NCBI RefSeq assembly: GCF_003812745.1
Contig: NZ_CP033831.1
Span: forward strand, 744,001 to 808,000
DNA length: 64,000 nt
Direction of reading: 5' to 3'
Origin: Serratia sp. FDAARGOS_506
GTDB taxonomy: Bacteria; Pseudomonadota; Gammaproteobacteria; Enterobacterales; Enterobacteriaceae
Shown: positions 45,902 through 54,070 of the stretch, piece after piece
Numbering within the stretch: position 1 is the stretch's first letter
Layout: every line of letters starts with the position of its first letter
Program-made: the position numbers and the translations under genes
Notes under the pieces: generated by a model
Databases searched by the model: none
Seen by the model: only the letters and a program-made list of their open reading frames with translations
Told to the model about the DNA's origin: nothing

Positions 45902-46798
45902 ATGGAACCGAATCAGAAGTTCAAGCTGTTGGGCTTCACCCGGCATGGCACCATCGCAGCCAATGTCATGGTATTGGCCACCGGCAAAACCATTACCATG
46001 GGGCTGAATGAACTGGCCGACAGCGAAATATCAGAAGATCTGAGCCGGCACGAGCTGCAGGCGCTGTACCGCAAACTCTATGGCGACAACCAACAAAAAA
46101 CCGCCTACGAGCTCAGCGATCGCCATGAACGTTCCTGGTATGCCTACCTGATTATTACCGTGGCGCTCAGCGTGATTTATATCTTCTCAACGCTGTGCGG
46201 CGTCAAACCGATCCAAATCCCGGTGCTGAACCTCATCACGCCCCCGGCGATCTTCATCTACCCGCTCACGTTTATTCTGGTAGATATTCTCAACGAATTC
46301 TATGGATTACGGCTGGCCAGGCGCACGATCATCATCTCGTTTATCGCCAACCTGACCTTCGTCTTCGGCGTTTGGGTGACGACGCTGGTGCCAAGCATTC
46401 CACAATGGGAGTACAGCGAGACCTACAATGGCATCGTGCACAGTATCATGGCGGTGCTGCTGGCCTCTTCGGCAGCCTATCTGATCTCCGAGAACGTCAA
46501 CTCCTACCTGCTTTGCAAAATCAAAGAGTTGACCAACTCTCGCTACCTGTTTGTGCGCGTGATCACCAGCACCATAGTAGCTTCGGCTATCGACAGCGTG
46601 GTGTTCTGTACGTTGGCGTTCTACAACGTGCTGAGCTGGGACATCATCAAAACCATGATCCTGTCGCAGTTCCTGATCAAAGTGGTTTACGCCCTGTTGG
46701 GCGTCGGGCCGATCTACGCCACCCGCAGTCTGTTTAACCGCTATATCAATACCGAACAAGCAAAGGGCAATGAATATGCATATCCAAAAGCAAGATAA
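45902..46798 (+). CDS. Queuosine precursor transporter-like protein (VUT/YhhQ family) with N-terminal extension
   Basis: This YhhQ/VUT-family membrane protein is expected to import preQ0 or preQ1. The 298-residue protein has a soluble N-terminal part (residues 1-75, MEPNQKFKLLGFTRHGTIAA...). Six or so membrane segments follow, including FIYPLTFILVDILNEFYGLRLARR, the family hallmark. E. coli YhhQ is about 220 residues and lacks such an extension. It overlaps queF by 23 bp, strongly suggesting a shared pathway. The extra domain is not recognised and may contact the adjacent XRE regulator. Confidence 0.85.
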   Translation: MEPNQKFKLLGFTRHGTIAANVMVLATGKTITMGLNELADSEISEDLSRHELQALYRKLYGDNQQKTAYELSDRHERSWYAYLIITVALSVIYIFSTLCGVKPIQIPVLNLITPPAIFIYPLTFILVDILNEFYGLRLARRTIIISFIANLTFVFGVWVTTLVPSIPQWEYSETYNGIVHSIMAVLLASSAAYLISENVNSYLLCKIKELTNSRYLFVRVITSTIVASAIDSVVFCTLAFYNVLSWDIIKTMILSQFLIKVVYALLGVGPIYATRSLFNRYINTEQAKGNEYAYPKAR

Positions 46799-47615
46799 GA
46801 TCACCCATCTTGGCGCGAACTCCGATTATCCGGATCAATATGCTCCCGCATTGCTCGAAGCCTTGCCGCGTGCGCGCGGCCGCGATCTGATAGGCGTGGA
46901 CGAGCGGCAGCTGCCATTCAGCGGCTTTGATCTGTGGACCGCCTTCGAGCTGTCCTGGCTCAACGCCAAGGGCAAGCCGGTGGTGGGCATCGGCGAATTT
47001 ACCTTCCCGCATTCCTCGTCGAACCTGATCGAATCCAAGTCGTTCAAGCTGTATCTCAACAGCTTCAACCAAACGCGCTTCGACAGCGTGGAACAGGTAA
47101 GCGCCGCCATGCAAAAGGATCTGTCGCAGGCGGCCAACGGCCAGGTCGCCGTCAAGCTCTATCCGGGGCTGGAAGGTTACCCGACGCAAATCGATCGCCT
47201 GCCGGGCATCAATATCGACGATCTGGATATCGCGGTCGACGACTTCGCCTTCACCCCGGAATACCTGAGCGGTGCGGCCGAGCTAGGGGAACCGGTGTCG
47301 GAGACGCTGTCCTCCAATCTGCTGAAATCCAACTGCCTGGTCACCAACCAGCCGGACTGGGGCAGCGTGGTTATCCGCTATGAAGGCCGCAAAATCGATC
47401 GTGAAAGCCTGCTGCGCTACCTGATCTCCTTCCGCCAGCACAACGAATTCCACGAGCAGTGCGTCGAGCGCATTTTCAACGACATCAAGCAGAGCTGCCG
47501 CCCGGAAAAACTCAGCGTGTTCGCGCGCTACACCCGCCGCGGCGGCCTGGATATCAACCCCTTCCGCAGCGATTTCGAAACGGCGCCGGCGCTCGGCCGC
47601 CTGATCAGACAGTAA
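46776..47615 (+). CDS. queF: NADPH-dependent 7-cyano-7-deazaguanine reductase
   Basis: QueF reduces preQ0 to preQ1 in queuosine tRNA modification. The two-domain form is present: the catalytic cysteine and aspartate are in LLKSNCLVTNQPDWGS, and the QueF motif is ESKSFKLYLNSFNQTRF. The ATG at 46776 has AAGGG eight bases upstream; the ATG at 46770 is too close to it. The result is 279 residues, near E. coli's 282. It overlaps the transporter gene, so uptake and reduction of the precursor are coupled, unlike in E. coli, where queF stands alone. Confidence 0.95.
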   Translation: MHIQKQDKITHLGANSDYPDQYAPALLEALPRARGRDLIGVDERQLPFSGFDLWTAFELSWLNAKGKPVVGIGEFTFPHSSSNLIESKSFKLYLNSFNQTRFDSVEQVSAAMQKDLSQAANGQVAVKLYPGLEGYPTQIDRLPGINIDDLDIAVDDFAFTPEYLSGAAELGEPVSETLSSNLLKSNCLVTNQPDWGSVVIRYEGRKIDRESLLRYLISFRQHNEFHEQCVERIFNDIKQSCRPEKLSVFARYTRRGGLDINPFRSDFETAPALGRLIRQ

Positions 47616-47628
47616 GCGTTATCCCCCC

Positions 47629-47650
47629 AATGCTCCCGCCAGGGAGCATT
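47629..47650 (+). terminator. Hairpin after queF
   Basis: AATGCTCCC and GGGAGCATT enclose GCCA, 14 bp past the stop. Only a short GTT tract follows. Confidence 0.6.
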
Positions 47651-47740
47651 GTTCCCCCTCGCTTTCATCTCCCTGTTATTTTTCGCCATTATCGTCGTCA
47701 GCGGCTATCTTCAAAGCACACTGACGGAGATTAACGACGC

Positions 47741-49888
47741 ATGCCTGACCTTTCACGCAGAGACATCCTGCGGGCTGCCGCCATCGGATCGGCGTTCTCG
47801 CTGTTGCCTGCCTCAATTCGCAAAGCGCTGGCCATTCCCGCCAACAACCGCACCGGCACCCTGCGGGACGTCGAACACGTGGTCATCCTGATGCAGGAGA
47901 ACCGCTCTTTCGACCACTACTTCGGCACCCTGCCGGGCGTGCGCGGCTTCAGCGATCGCTTCACCATCCCATTGCCCGGCGATCGCCACATCTGGCAACA
48001 GCAGGGCACCGAACGGCTGGTGTTGCCTTACCACCTGGACAGCAAACGCGGCAACGCCCAGCGCGTCACCGGCACGCCGCACTCGTGGGTGGATGAACAA
48101 GCCGCCTGGGATCATGGCCGCATGAGCGCCTGGCCCACCTACAAAACGCCGGCCTCGATGGGCTACTACCGTCAACATGAGCTGCCGTTCCAGTTCGCGC
48201 TGGCCAACGCCTTTACCCTGTGCGACGCCTATCACTGCGCCATTCACGCCGGCACCAACACCAACCGGCTGTTCCACTGGACCGGCACCAACGGCCCGTC
48301 CGCCGCCGACGTGGCGGTGGTGGTCAACGAATGGGACAACCCCGGCCCGGCAGACATCGGCTATCAGTGGACAACTTATCCGGAACGGCTGGAGGCGAGC
48401 GGCGTCAGTTGGAAGGTGTATCAATTCCTGCCGGACAATTTTACCGACAACCCGCTGGCGGGTTTTCGCCAATATCGCGCCGCCAGCATTCAGGTGGGCA
48501 ACCCGGCGCGGCCGCCGAAAGACTTCAACGCCTTTGTGCCCTATAGCGACGCGCTCAACGCGACCGCGCCGCTGTACAAAGGCAACGGCAACACTCTGCC
48601 GGCCGCCGACGGCAACGATCTGGAGGCCATGCTGGCCGGGTTCCGCGCCGACGTGCAGCAGGGCAAACTACCGCAGGTCAGCTGGATCATCGCGCCGGCG
48701 GCCTATTCGGAACACCCCGATCCCTCCAGCCCGGTGCAGGGCGGCTGGTTCACCCAAGAGATCCTCAACGCGCTGACCGACAACCCGGAGGTGTGGAGTA
48801 AAACCGTCATGCTGGTCAACTACGACGAAAACGACGGCTTTTTTGACCATATGCCTTCGCCTTCCGCGCCGTCGCTGCGCGAGGACGGCAGCTTCGCCGG
48901 TAAATCGACGGTGCCGTTCGACACCGAGATCTTCCAGCACGTAGCGCCGCCCGGTTCGCAGGATCAACCGCCGCCGGACGGCCGCATCTATGGCCCCGGG
49001 CCGCGGGTGCCAATGCTGGTACTGTCGCCCTGGAGCCGCGGCGGCTGGGTTAATTCGCAGGTGTTCGATCACACCTCAGTGCTGCAATTTTTGGAAAAAC
49101 GCTTTCAGGTGCATGAGCCCAACATCAGCGCCTGGCGCCGCGCGGTGTGCGGCGATCTCACCTCGGCGTTCAACTTTGTCGACCCTAACGGCGAGGCGCT
49201 GCCGAGCCTGCCCGTCACCAGCCGCCACGCCGCCGACGGCTTGCGCCTGCGCCAGGAGCAGCTACCGCAGGTACCGCTGCCACCGCCCGCCCACCAGCGT
49301 TTGCCCCACCAACGCCGCCTGGCGCGCCCTTCCCGCGCGCTGCCTTATCAGCTGCACGTCGAAGCCACCGCCGCGCTCGAGCAGCGCCGCGTAACGTTGA
49401 ATCTGTTCAATACCGGCGAGCAAGGGGCTGTGTTTCACGTCTACAACCAACGGGATCTGACGCAGATCCCGCATCGCTATACCGTCGAGGCCGGCAAGGC
49501 GGTCAGCGACGACTGGCAAACGGAGAATGAGTACCATCTGTGGCTGCTCGGCCCGAACGGCTTCCATCGTGAGCTGCGCGGCGCTCTGAGCCGGCCGCAG
49601 CCGGAAGTGCGTTTGCACCCGACGGGCCGCAGCCTGCTGCTGCAGTTGAATAACCCGGGCGCCGAAGCGATAGCGGTCACCCTCGAACGCTGCCCTTATA
49701 CGCAGCAGGGCCCGTGGCACATCACGCTGCCGGCGGGCGGCAGTCACCAGCAAACGTTTGACGCCCGCACCAGCGGCGATTGGTATGACCTTACGTTGCA
49801 AAGCCACGGAGGCTGGCTGCGTCGCCTGGCGGGGCGGCTTGAGGACGGCGAACACAGCGTCAGCGACCCGCTGATGGGGCAGGAATAA
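47741..49888 (+). CDS. Phospholipase C, phosphocholine-specific, Tat-exported
   Basis: This secreted phosphoesterase resembles PlcH/PlcN of Pseudomonas and hydrolyses phosphatidylcholine or sphingomyelin. The 715-residue precursor has a twin-arginine signal (SRRDILRAAAIGSAFSLLPAS). The catalytic phosphoesterase domain starts EHVVILMQENRSFDHYFGTLPGVRGF. ENDGFFDHM lies in the mid part, and two C-terminal DUF756-type repeats (about residues 520-700) follow. It stands alone after the queF operon. It could act on host membranes or in phosphate and choline scavenging. Haemolytic ability cannot be read from sequence. Confidence 0.9.
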   Translation: MPDLSRRDILRAAAIGSAFSLLPASIRKALAIPANNRTGTLRDVEHVVILMQENRSFDHYFGTLPGVRGFSDRFTIPLPGDRHIWQQQGTERLVLPYHLDSKRGNAQRVTGTPHSWVDEQAAWDHGRMSAWPTYKTPASMGYYRQHELPFQFALANAFTLCDAYHCAIHAGTNTNRLFHWTGTNGPSAADVAVVVNEWDNPGPADIGYQWTTYPERLEASGVSWKVYQFLPDNFTDNPLAGFRQYRAASIQVGNPARPPKDFNAFVPYSDALNATAPLYKGNGNTLPAADGNDLEAMLAGFRADVQQGKLPQVSWIIAPAAYSEHPDPSSPVQGGWFTQEILNALTDNPEVWSKTVMLVNYDENDGFFDHMPSPSAPSLREDGSFAGKSTVPFDTEIFQHVAPPGSQDQPPPDGRIYGPGPRVPMLVLSPWSRGGWVNSQVFDHTSVLQFLEKRFQVHEPNISAWRRAVCGDLTSAFNFVDPNGEALPSLPVTSRHAADGLRLRQEQLPQVPLPPPAHQRLPHQRRLARPSRALPYQLHVEATAALEQRRVTLNLFNTGEQGAVFHVYNQRDLTQIPHRYTVEAGKAVSDDWQTENEYHLWLLGPNGFHRELRGALSRPQPEVRLHPTGRSLLLQLNNPGAEAIAVTLERCPYTQQGPWHITLPAGGSHQQTFDARTSGDWYDLTLQSHGGWLRRLAGRLEDGEHSVSDPLMGQE

Positions 49889-49935
49889 CGCGTTGTAGAT
49901 TGAAATCACGGGAATTAAACCGTCGGCCACGCTGT

Positions 49936-49972
49936 TGCGCCCACCGCCGCCAGTTCTCTTGCGGTGGGCGCA
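49936..49972 (+). terminator. Hairpin after the phospholipase gene
   Basis: TGCGCCCACCGC and GCGGTGGGCGCA are perfect 12-bp arms with a 13-base loop. No T-run follows. Confidence 0.55.
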
Positions 49973-50007
49973 TTGTCAAAACCTTTCCCTGCCCCACCCG
50001 CTATTTT

Positions 50008-50023
50008 TTTGATCTCGCTCACG
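50008..50023. promoter_or_regulatory. CRP-like site before scrK
   Basis: TTTGA-N6-TCACG matches the TGTGA-N6-TCACA core at 8 of 10 positions and lies 22 bp before the ScrR operator. It fits catabolite control of sucrose genes. Confidence 0.5.
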
Positions 50024-50044
50024 GTCGGATATTATTTGATTGCC

Positions 50045-50064
50045 TTGCTAAACCGGTTCTTCTA
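50045..50064. promoter_or_regulatory. ScrR operator before scrK
   Basis: TTGCTAAACCGGTT begins a 20-bp site that matches, at 16 positions, the palindrome TTGCTAAACCGGTTTAGCAA inferred from the three scr sites here. LacI-family repressors such as ScrR bind sites of this form. Confidence 0.65.
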
Positions 50065-50106
50065 TTTTAGCCACCCATCTGAAAAGGGTAATAACAGGGA
50101 TTAAGC

Positions 50107-51033
50107 ATGATGAAACGCGTATGGGTACTGGGCGACGCCGTGGTCGACCTGGTGCCGGAAAATGCCAACGGTTATCTAAAATGCCCCGGCGGCGCGCCGG
50201 CCAACGTGGCAGTGGGCATCGCCCGGCTCGGTGGCGACAGCGCCTTTATCGGGCGAGTGGGGCAAGACGGCTTCGGCGCTTTTCTGCAGCAGGTGCTGAG
50301 CGACGAAGGGGTAGATATCGGCCATATGCGTCCGGACGCCGAACACCACACCTCCACGGTCGTGGTGGACCTCGATCTGCAGGGTGAGCGTTCATTCACT
50401 TTTATGGTGCAGCCCAGCGCCGATCTGTTTTTGCAGCCTGACGATCTGCCGGCTTTCCAACGGGGCGAATGGCTGCACCTCTGCTCCATCGCGCTGTCGC
50501 AAGAACCCAGCCGCAGCGCGGCCTTTGCCGCGATGGAGCGCATTCGGGCGGCCGGGGGCCGGGTCAGTTTCGATCCCAATATCCGCGAAGAGGTCTGGCG
50601 CCAGCCGGAAGCACTGCGCCCCTGCCTGCAAAAGGCGCTGCTGCTGGCGGATGTGGTAAAACTGTCGCGCGAAGAGCTGACTTTCATCAGCCACCTTGAC
50701 GATGTAGAGAACGCCATGCGGTGGATGATGCAAACCTACCCGCTGCGCCTGCTGCTGGTGACGCTGGGTGGCGACGGCGTCTGCATACACGATGGGCATC
50801 ATCTGCGGCATTTCCGCGCGCCGTCGATTGTGCCGGTAGATACCACCGGTGCCGGCGACGCCTTCGTCGCCGGGCTGTTAGCGGCGCTGGCGCGCCTTCC
50901 CGAGTTGCCGCAGGAAGCGCAATGGCCGGCGGTCATCGCCCAGGCCCAAGCCTGCGGCGCGCTGGCCACCACCGCCAAAGGCGCCATGACCGCCCTGCCC
51001 CGTGCCGAAGAACTCGCCGTTTTTCTGCGCTGA
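50107..51033 (+). CDS. scrK: Fructokinase
   Basis: ScrK phosphorylates the fructose released from sucrose-6-phosphate. The 308-residue PfkB-family kinase has GGAPANVAVGIARLGGDSAFIGRVG near the N-terminus and the catalytic DTTGAGDAFVAGLL motif. It opens the scrKYABR cluster, with a CRP-like and a ScrR-like site upstream. A 190-bp gap containing two operators separates it from scrY, so scrYAB may have a second promoter. An ATG one codon downstream is also possible. Confidence 0.93.
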   Translation: MMKRVWVLGDAVVDLVPENANGYLKCPGGAPANVAVGIARLGGDSAFIGRVGQDGFGAFLQQVLSDEGVDIGHMRPDAEHHTSTVVVDLDLQGERSFTFMVQPSADLFLQPDDLPAFQRGEWLHLCSIALSQEPSRSAAFAAMERIRAAGGRVSFDPNIREEVWRQPEALRPCLQKALLLADVVKLSREELTFISHLDDVENAMRWMMQTYPLRLLLVTLGGDGVCIHDGHHLRHFRAPSIVPVDTTGAGDAFVAGLLAALARLPELPQEAQWPAVIAQAQACGALATTAKGAMTALPRAEELAVFLR

Positions 51034-51083
51034 TCCCCTTCATCCACGGCGATCCCCTGGCGCCGTGGTCTTTTAACCCACGA

Positions 51084-51103
51084 TTTGCGCGCTCGATCAC
51101 AAT
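51084..51103. promoter_or_regulatory. CRP-like half site before scrY
   Basis: TGCGC-N6-TCACA has one perfect half (TCACA) and one weak half. It directly abuts the first scrY operator. Confidence 0.3.
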
Positions 51104-51122
51104 AGCTGAATCGGGTTAGCAA
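51103..51122. promoter_or_regulatory. ScrR operator 1 before scrY
   Basis: TAGCTGAATCGGGTTAGCAA matches the inferred 20-bp palindrome at 16 positions. Confidence 0.55.
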
Positions 51123-51162
51123 ACTTGATTGCCAGTCCGCTTTTCGCTCGCTATCTTTCGCC

Positions 51163-51182
51163 TTGAAAAACCGGTTTAGCAT
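51163..51182. promoter_or_regulatory. ScrR operator 2 before scrY
   Basis: TTGAAAAACCGGTTTAGCAT matches at 17 of 20 positions. It lies exactly 60 bp from operator 1, about 41 bp before scrY. Confidence 0.65.
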
Positions 51183-51223
51183 TTTAGCAAAAAATAATAA
51201 CAACCCTTCCCGGATGATAGACG

Positions 51224-52636
51224 ATGATGAAAAAACTCAGCTATTTGGCGATAACAACAGGGCTTTTCCTCTCCACCTCTGCCGCTGCGGCCTCTGGCGG
51301 CGGCAGTATCGAGGCGCGTCTTAACGCGCTGGAGTACCGTCTGGCACAGGCGGAACAGCGCGCCGCTCAGGCTGAAACCCGCGCCACTGCAGCGGAACGC
51401 CGGGCGCAACAGTTGGAACAGCGTACCGCCAGCGCCGAGCGGCAAACCGCGCAGGTCGCGCAGCGCGCCGCCGCGTTGGAAACGCAATCCCCCTCGACCG
51501 GCGCACTGAAACTGAACGGCTTCAACGATCTGAAACTGTACGGCGACGTGGAGTTCAACCTGGACGGCGCCAGCCGCAGCGGCCAGCTGACGTCGCTGAA
51601 AGGCAGCGACAACAAGGACTGGAAGCCCGGCAATAAAGAACGCTGGGACATCAACGGTCGCATTCTGGTAGGGCTGGACGGCTACCGCCGCAATCCGGAC
51701 GGCAATTTCTCCGGCTTTAGCGTACAGCCGCTGGCGGACATGAGCGGCAAAATGAACCTGGACGACGCCGCGTTCTTCTTCGGCAATGAAAAGAACTGGC
51801 AAACCAAAATCGGCCGCTTCGAGGCCTACGACATGTTCCCGCTGAATCAGGACACCTTCATTCAGTACTCAGGCAATACCGCCAACGATCTTTACGCTGA
51901 CGGCTTTGGCTATATCTATATGATGAAAGAAGGTCGCGGCCGCAGCAGCAGCGGCGGAAACCTGATGTTGAGCAAATATGCCGGTGATGTCTATTTCGAG
52001 CTGAACACGCTGGTGGAAGACGGTACCTCGCTGTTCCAGGACAGCAGCTACCACGGCAACTCACTGAACAATAAGAAAAACGTCGCTTATTTGCGCCCGG
52101 TGATCGCCTGGAAGAAAGACGCCTTCAGCGTTGCAGCGGCGATGGAAAGCAACGTGGTGAATAACGCCTACGGTTATCAGGACGACCAAGGCCGCTTCGT
52201 CGATCAGTCCAAGCGCAACGGCTACGGCATGACGATGAGCTGGAACAACAGCGCCGCCGATCCGGATAACGGCGTGGTGGCCAACCTGAGCACCGCCTAT
52301 CTGGATGCGTCAGGCGAGCAAGACTTCACCGCCGGCGTCAACGTGCTGTGGCGGCGCTTCGAACTGGGCTATATCTATGCCCATAACAATATCAAAGAGT
52401 TCAATACCGCCGGGATCGCCGCCGATATCCACAATCCGCTCAGCGAACCGGGCAACTACGACATCCACACCGTTCACGCGTCGTATCAGATACCTAACAT
52501 TATGAATATGAAGAATTTCAATTTGTATTTAGGCGCCTATGTTTCACTGCTGGAAGCCAACGCCGAGAACAAGATCGCCAACGGTGACAACGACCAGCGT
52601 TACGGCGTGCGCGCCAGATTCAAATATTTCTTCTGA
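51224..52636 (+). CDS. scrY: Sucrose-specific outer-membrane porin
   Basis: ScrY is a LamB-like trimeric channel for sucrose uptake across the outer membrane. The 470-residue precursor has a signal peptide (MMKKLSYLAITTGLFLSTSAAAA). A periplasmic coiled coil (about residues 28-88, repeated AEQRAAQAETRA-like heptads) typical of ScrY follows, then the LamB-type beta barrel ending in RFKYFF with the terminal phenylalanine needed for assembly. It is the first gene after the second regulatory region. Confidence 0.95.
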   Translation: MMKKLSYLAITTGLFLSTSAAAASGGGSIEARLNALEYRLAQAEQRAAQAETRATAAERRAQQLEQRTASAERQTAQVAQRAAALETQSPSTGALKLNGFNDLKLYGDVEFNLDGASRSGQLTSLKGSDNKDWKPGNKERWDINGRILVGLDGYRRNPDGNFSGFSVQPLADMSGKMNLDDAAFFFGNEKNWQTKIGRFEAYDMFPLNQDTFIQYSGNTANDLYADGFGYIYMMKEGRGRSSSGGNLMLSKYAGDVYFELNTLVEDGTSLFQDSSYHGNSLNNKKNVAYLRPVIAWKKDAFSVAAAMESNVVNNAYGYQDDQGRFVDQSKRNGYGMTMSWNNSAADPDNGVVANLSTAYLDASGEQDFTAGVNVLWRRFELGYIYAHNNIKEFNTAGIAADIHNPLSEPGNYDIHTVHASYQIPNIMNMKNFNLYLGAYVSLLEANAENKIANGDNDQRYGVRARFKYFF

Positions 52637-52699
52637 CATCGATAAATACATTTCCGCCGTGCAAAGCGCGGCGGCATTTTAATTCAGCAAGGGGACAAC

Positions 52700-54070
52700 A
52701 TGGACATTACCGCAACCGCCAACGCGCTGTTGCCGCTGCTCGGCGGTAAAGAGAACATCGCCAGCGCCGCCCACTGCGCCACGCGCCTGCGCCTGGTGTT
52801 GGTGGATGACAGCAAGGTGGACAAAGAGGCCATCGGCAAACTGGACGGCGTCAAAGGCTGTTTCAGCAACGCCGGTCAGATCCAGGTGATCTTCGGCACC
52901 GGGCTGGTCAACAAGGTGCATGCGGAATTCATCAAGGCGGCGGGCATCAGCGAATCCAGCAAGGCCGAAGCTGCCGATATCGCGGCGAAAAAGCTCAACC
53001 CACTGCAGCGCATCGCCCGACTGCTGTCGAACATCTTCGTGCCAATCATCCCGGCGATCGTCGCTTCCGGCCTGCTGATGGGGCTGCTCGGCATGGTGAA
53101 AACCTACGGCTGGGCCGATGCCAACAGCGCGCTGTTCATCATGCTGGATATGTTCAGTTCGGCGGCGTTCATTATCCTGCCGATTCTGATCGGCTTCACC
53201 GCCGCACGCGAATTCGGCGGCAATCCCTATCTGGGTGCCACGCTCGGCGGCATTTTGACGCATCCGGCGCTGACCAACGCCTGGGGCGTCGCCGGAGGGT
53301 TCCACACCATGAACTTCTTCGGTCTGGACATCGCCATGATCGGCTATCAGGGTACCGTGTTCCCGGTGTTGCTGACGGTGTGGTTCATGAGCTTGCTGGA
53401 GAAACGGCTGCGCAAAGTGATCCCCAACGCGCTCGATCTGATCCTGACGCCGTTCCTGACGGTGGTGATCTCAGGCTTTGTCGCTCTGCTGTTTATCGGC
53501 CCCGCCGGCCGCGCGTTGGGCGACGGCATCTCCTTCGTGCTCAGCACGCTGATTGCCCATGCGGGGTGGTTCGCCGGGCTGCTGTTCGGCGGCCTCTATT
53601 CCGCTATCGTCATCACCGGCATCCACCACAGCTTCCACGCGGTAGAAGCCGGGCTGCTCGGCAATCCCAATATCGGCGTCAACTTCCTGCTGCCTATCTG
53701 GTCGATGGCCAACATCGCTCAAGGCGGCGCCTGCCTGGCGGTGTATTTCAAAACTCGCGATGCCAAAATCAAAGCCATCGCGGTGCCTTCGGCCTTTTCC
53801 GCCATGCTCGGCATCACCGAGGCGGCGCTGTTCGGCATCAACCTGCGCTTTGTGAAACCGTTCCTGGCGGCGCTGGCGGGCGGCGCGCTTGGCGGCGCCT
53901 GGGTGGTGGCCAACCATGTCGGCATGAACGCGGTCGGGCTGACGGCGATCCCCGGCATGGCGATCGTGCAAGCCAGCTCGCTGGTCAGCTATATCATCGG
54001 CCTGGCGATCGCGTTTGGCAGCGCCTTCGTCCTCTCTCTGCTGCTGAAATATAAAACGGACGCGCAATGA
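52700..54070 (+). CDS. scrA: PTS sucrose transporter EIIBC
   Basis: ScrA transports and phosphorylates sucrose to sucrose-6-phosphate. The 456-residue protein has the EIIB domain with the phosphorylated cysteine in AAHCATRLRLVL near residue 26. The EIIC membrane domain (about residues 105-455) follows with GGNPYLGATLGGILTHPAL and GIHHSFHAVEAGLLG. There is no EIIA domain, so a separate EIIA-Glc is needed. AAGGGG precedes the ATG, and scrB overlaps it by 4 bp. Confidence 0.95.
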   Translation: MDITATANALLPLLGGKENIASAAHCATRLRLVLVDDSKVDKEAIGKLDGVKGCFSNAGQIQVIFGTGLVNKVHAEFIKAAGISESSKAEAADIAAKKLNPLQRIARLLSNIFVPIIPAIVASGLLMGLLGMVKTYGWADANSALFIMLDMFSSAAFIILPILIGFTAAREFGGNPYLGATLGGILTHPALTNAWGVAGGFHTMNFFGLDIAMIGYQGTVFPVLLTVWFMSLLEKRLRKVIPNALDLILTPFLTVVISGFVALLFIGPAGRALGDGISFVLSTLIAHAGWFAGLLFGGLYSAIVITGIHHSFHAVEAGLLGNPNIGVNFLLPIWSMANIAQGGACLAVYFKTRDAKIKAIAVPSAFSAMLGITEAALFGINLRFVKPFLAALAGGALGGAWVVANHVGMNAVGLTAIPGMAIVQASSLVSYIIGLAIAFGSAFVLSLLLKYKTDAQ

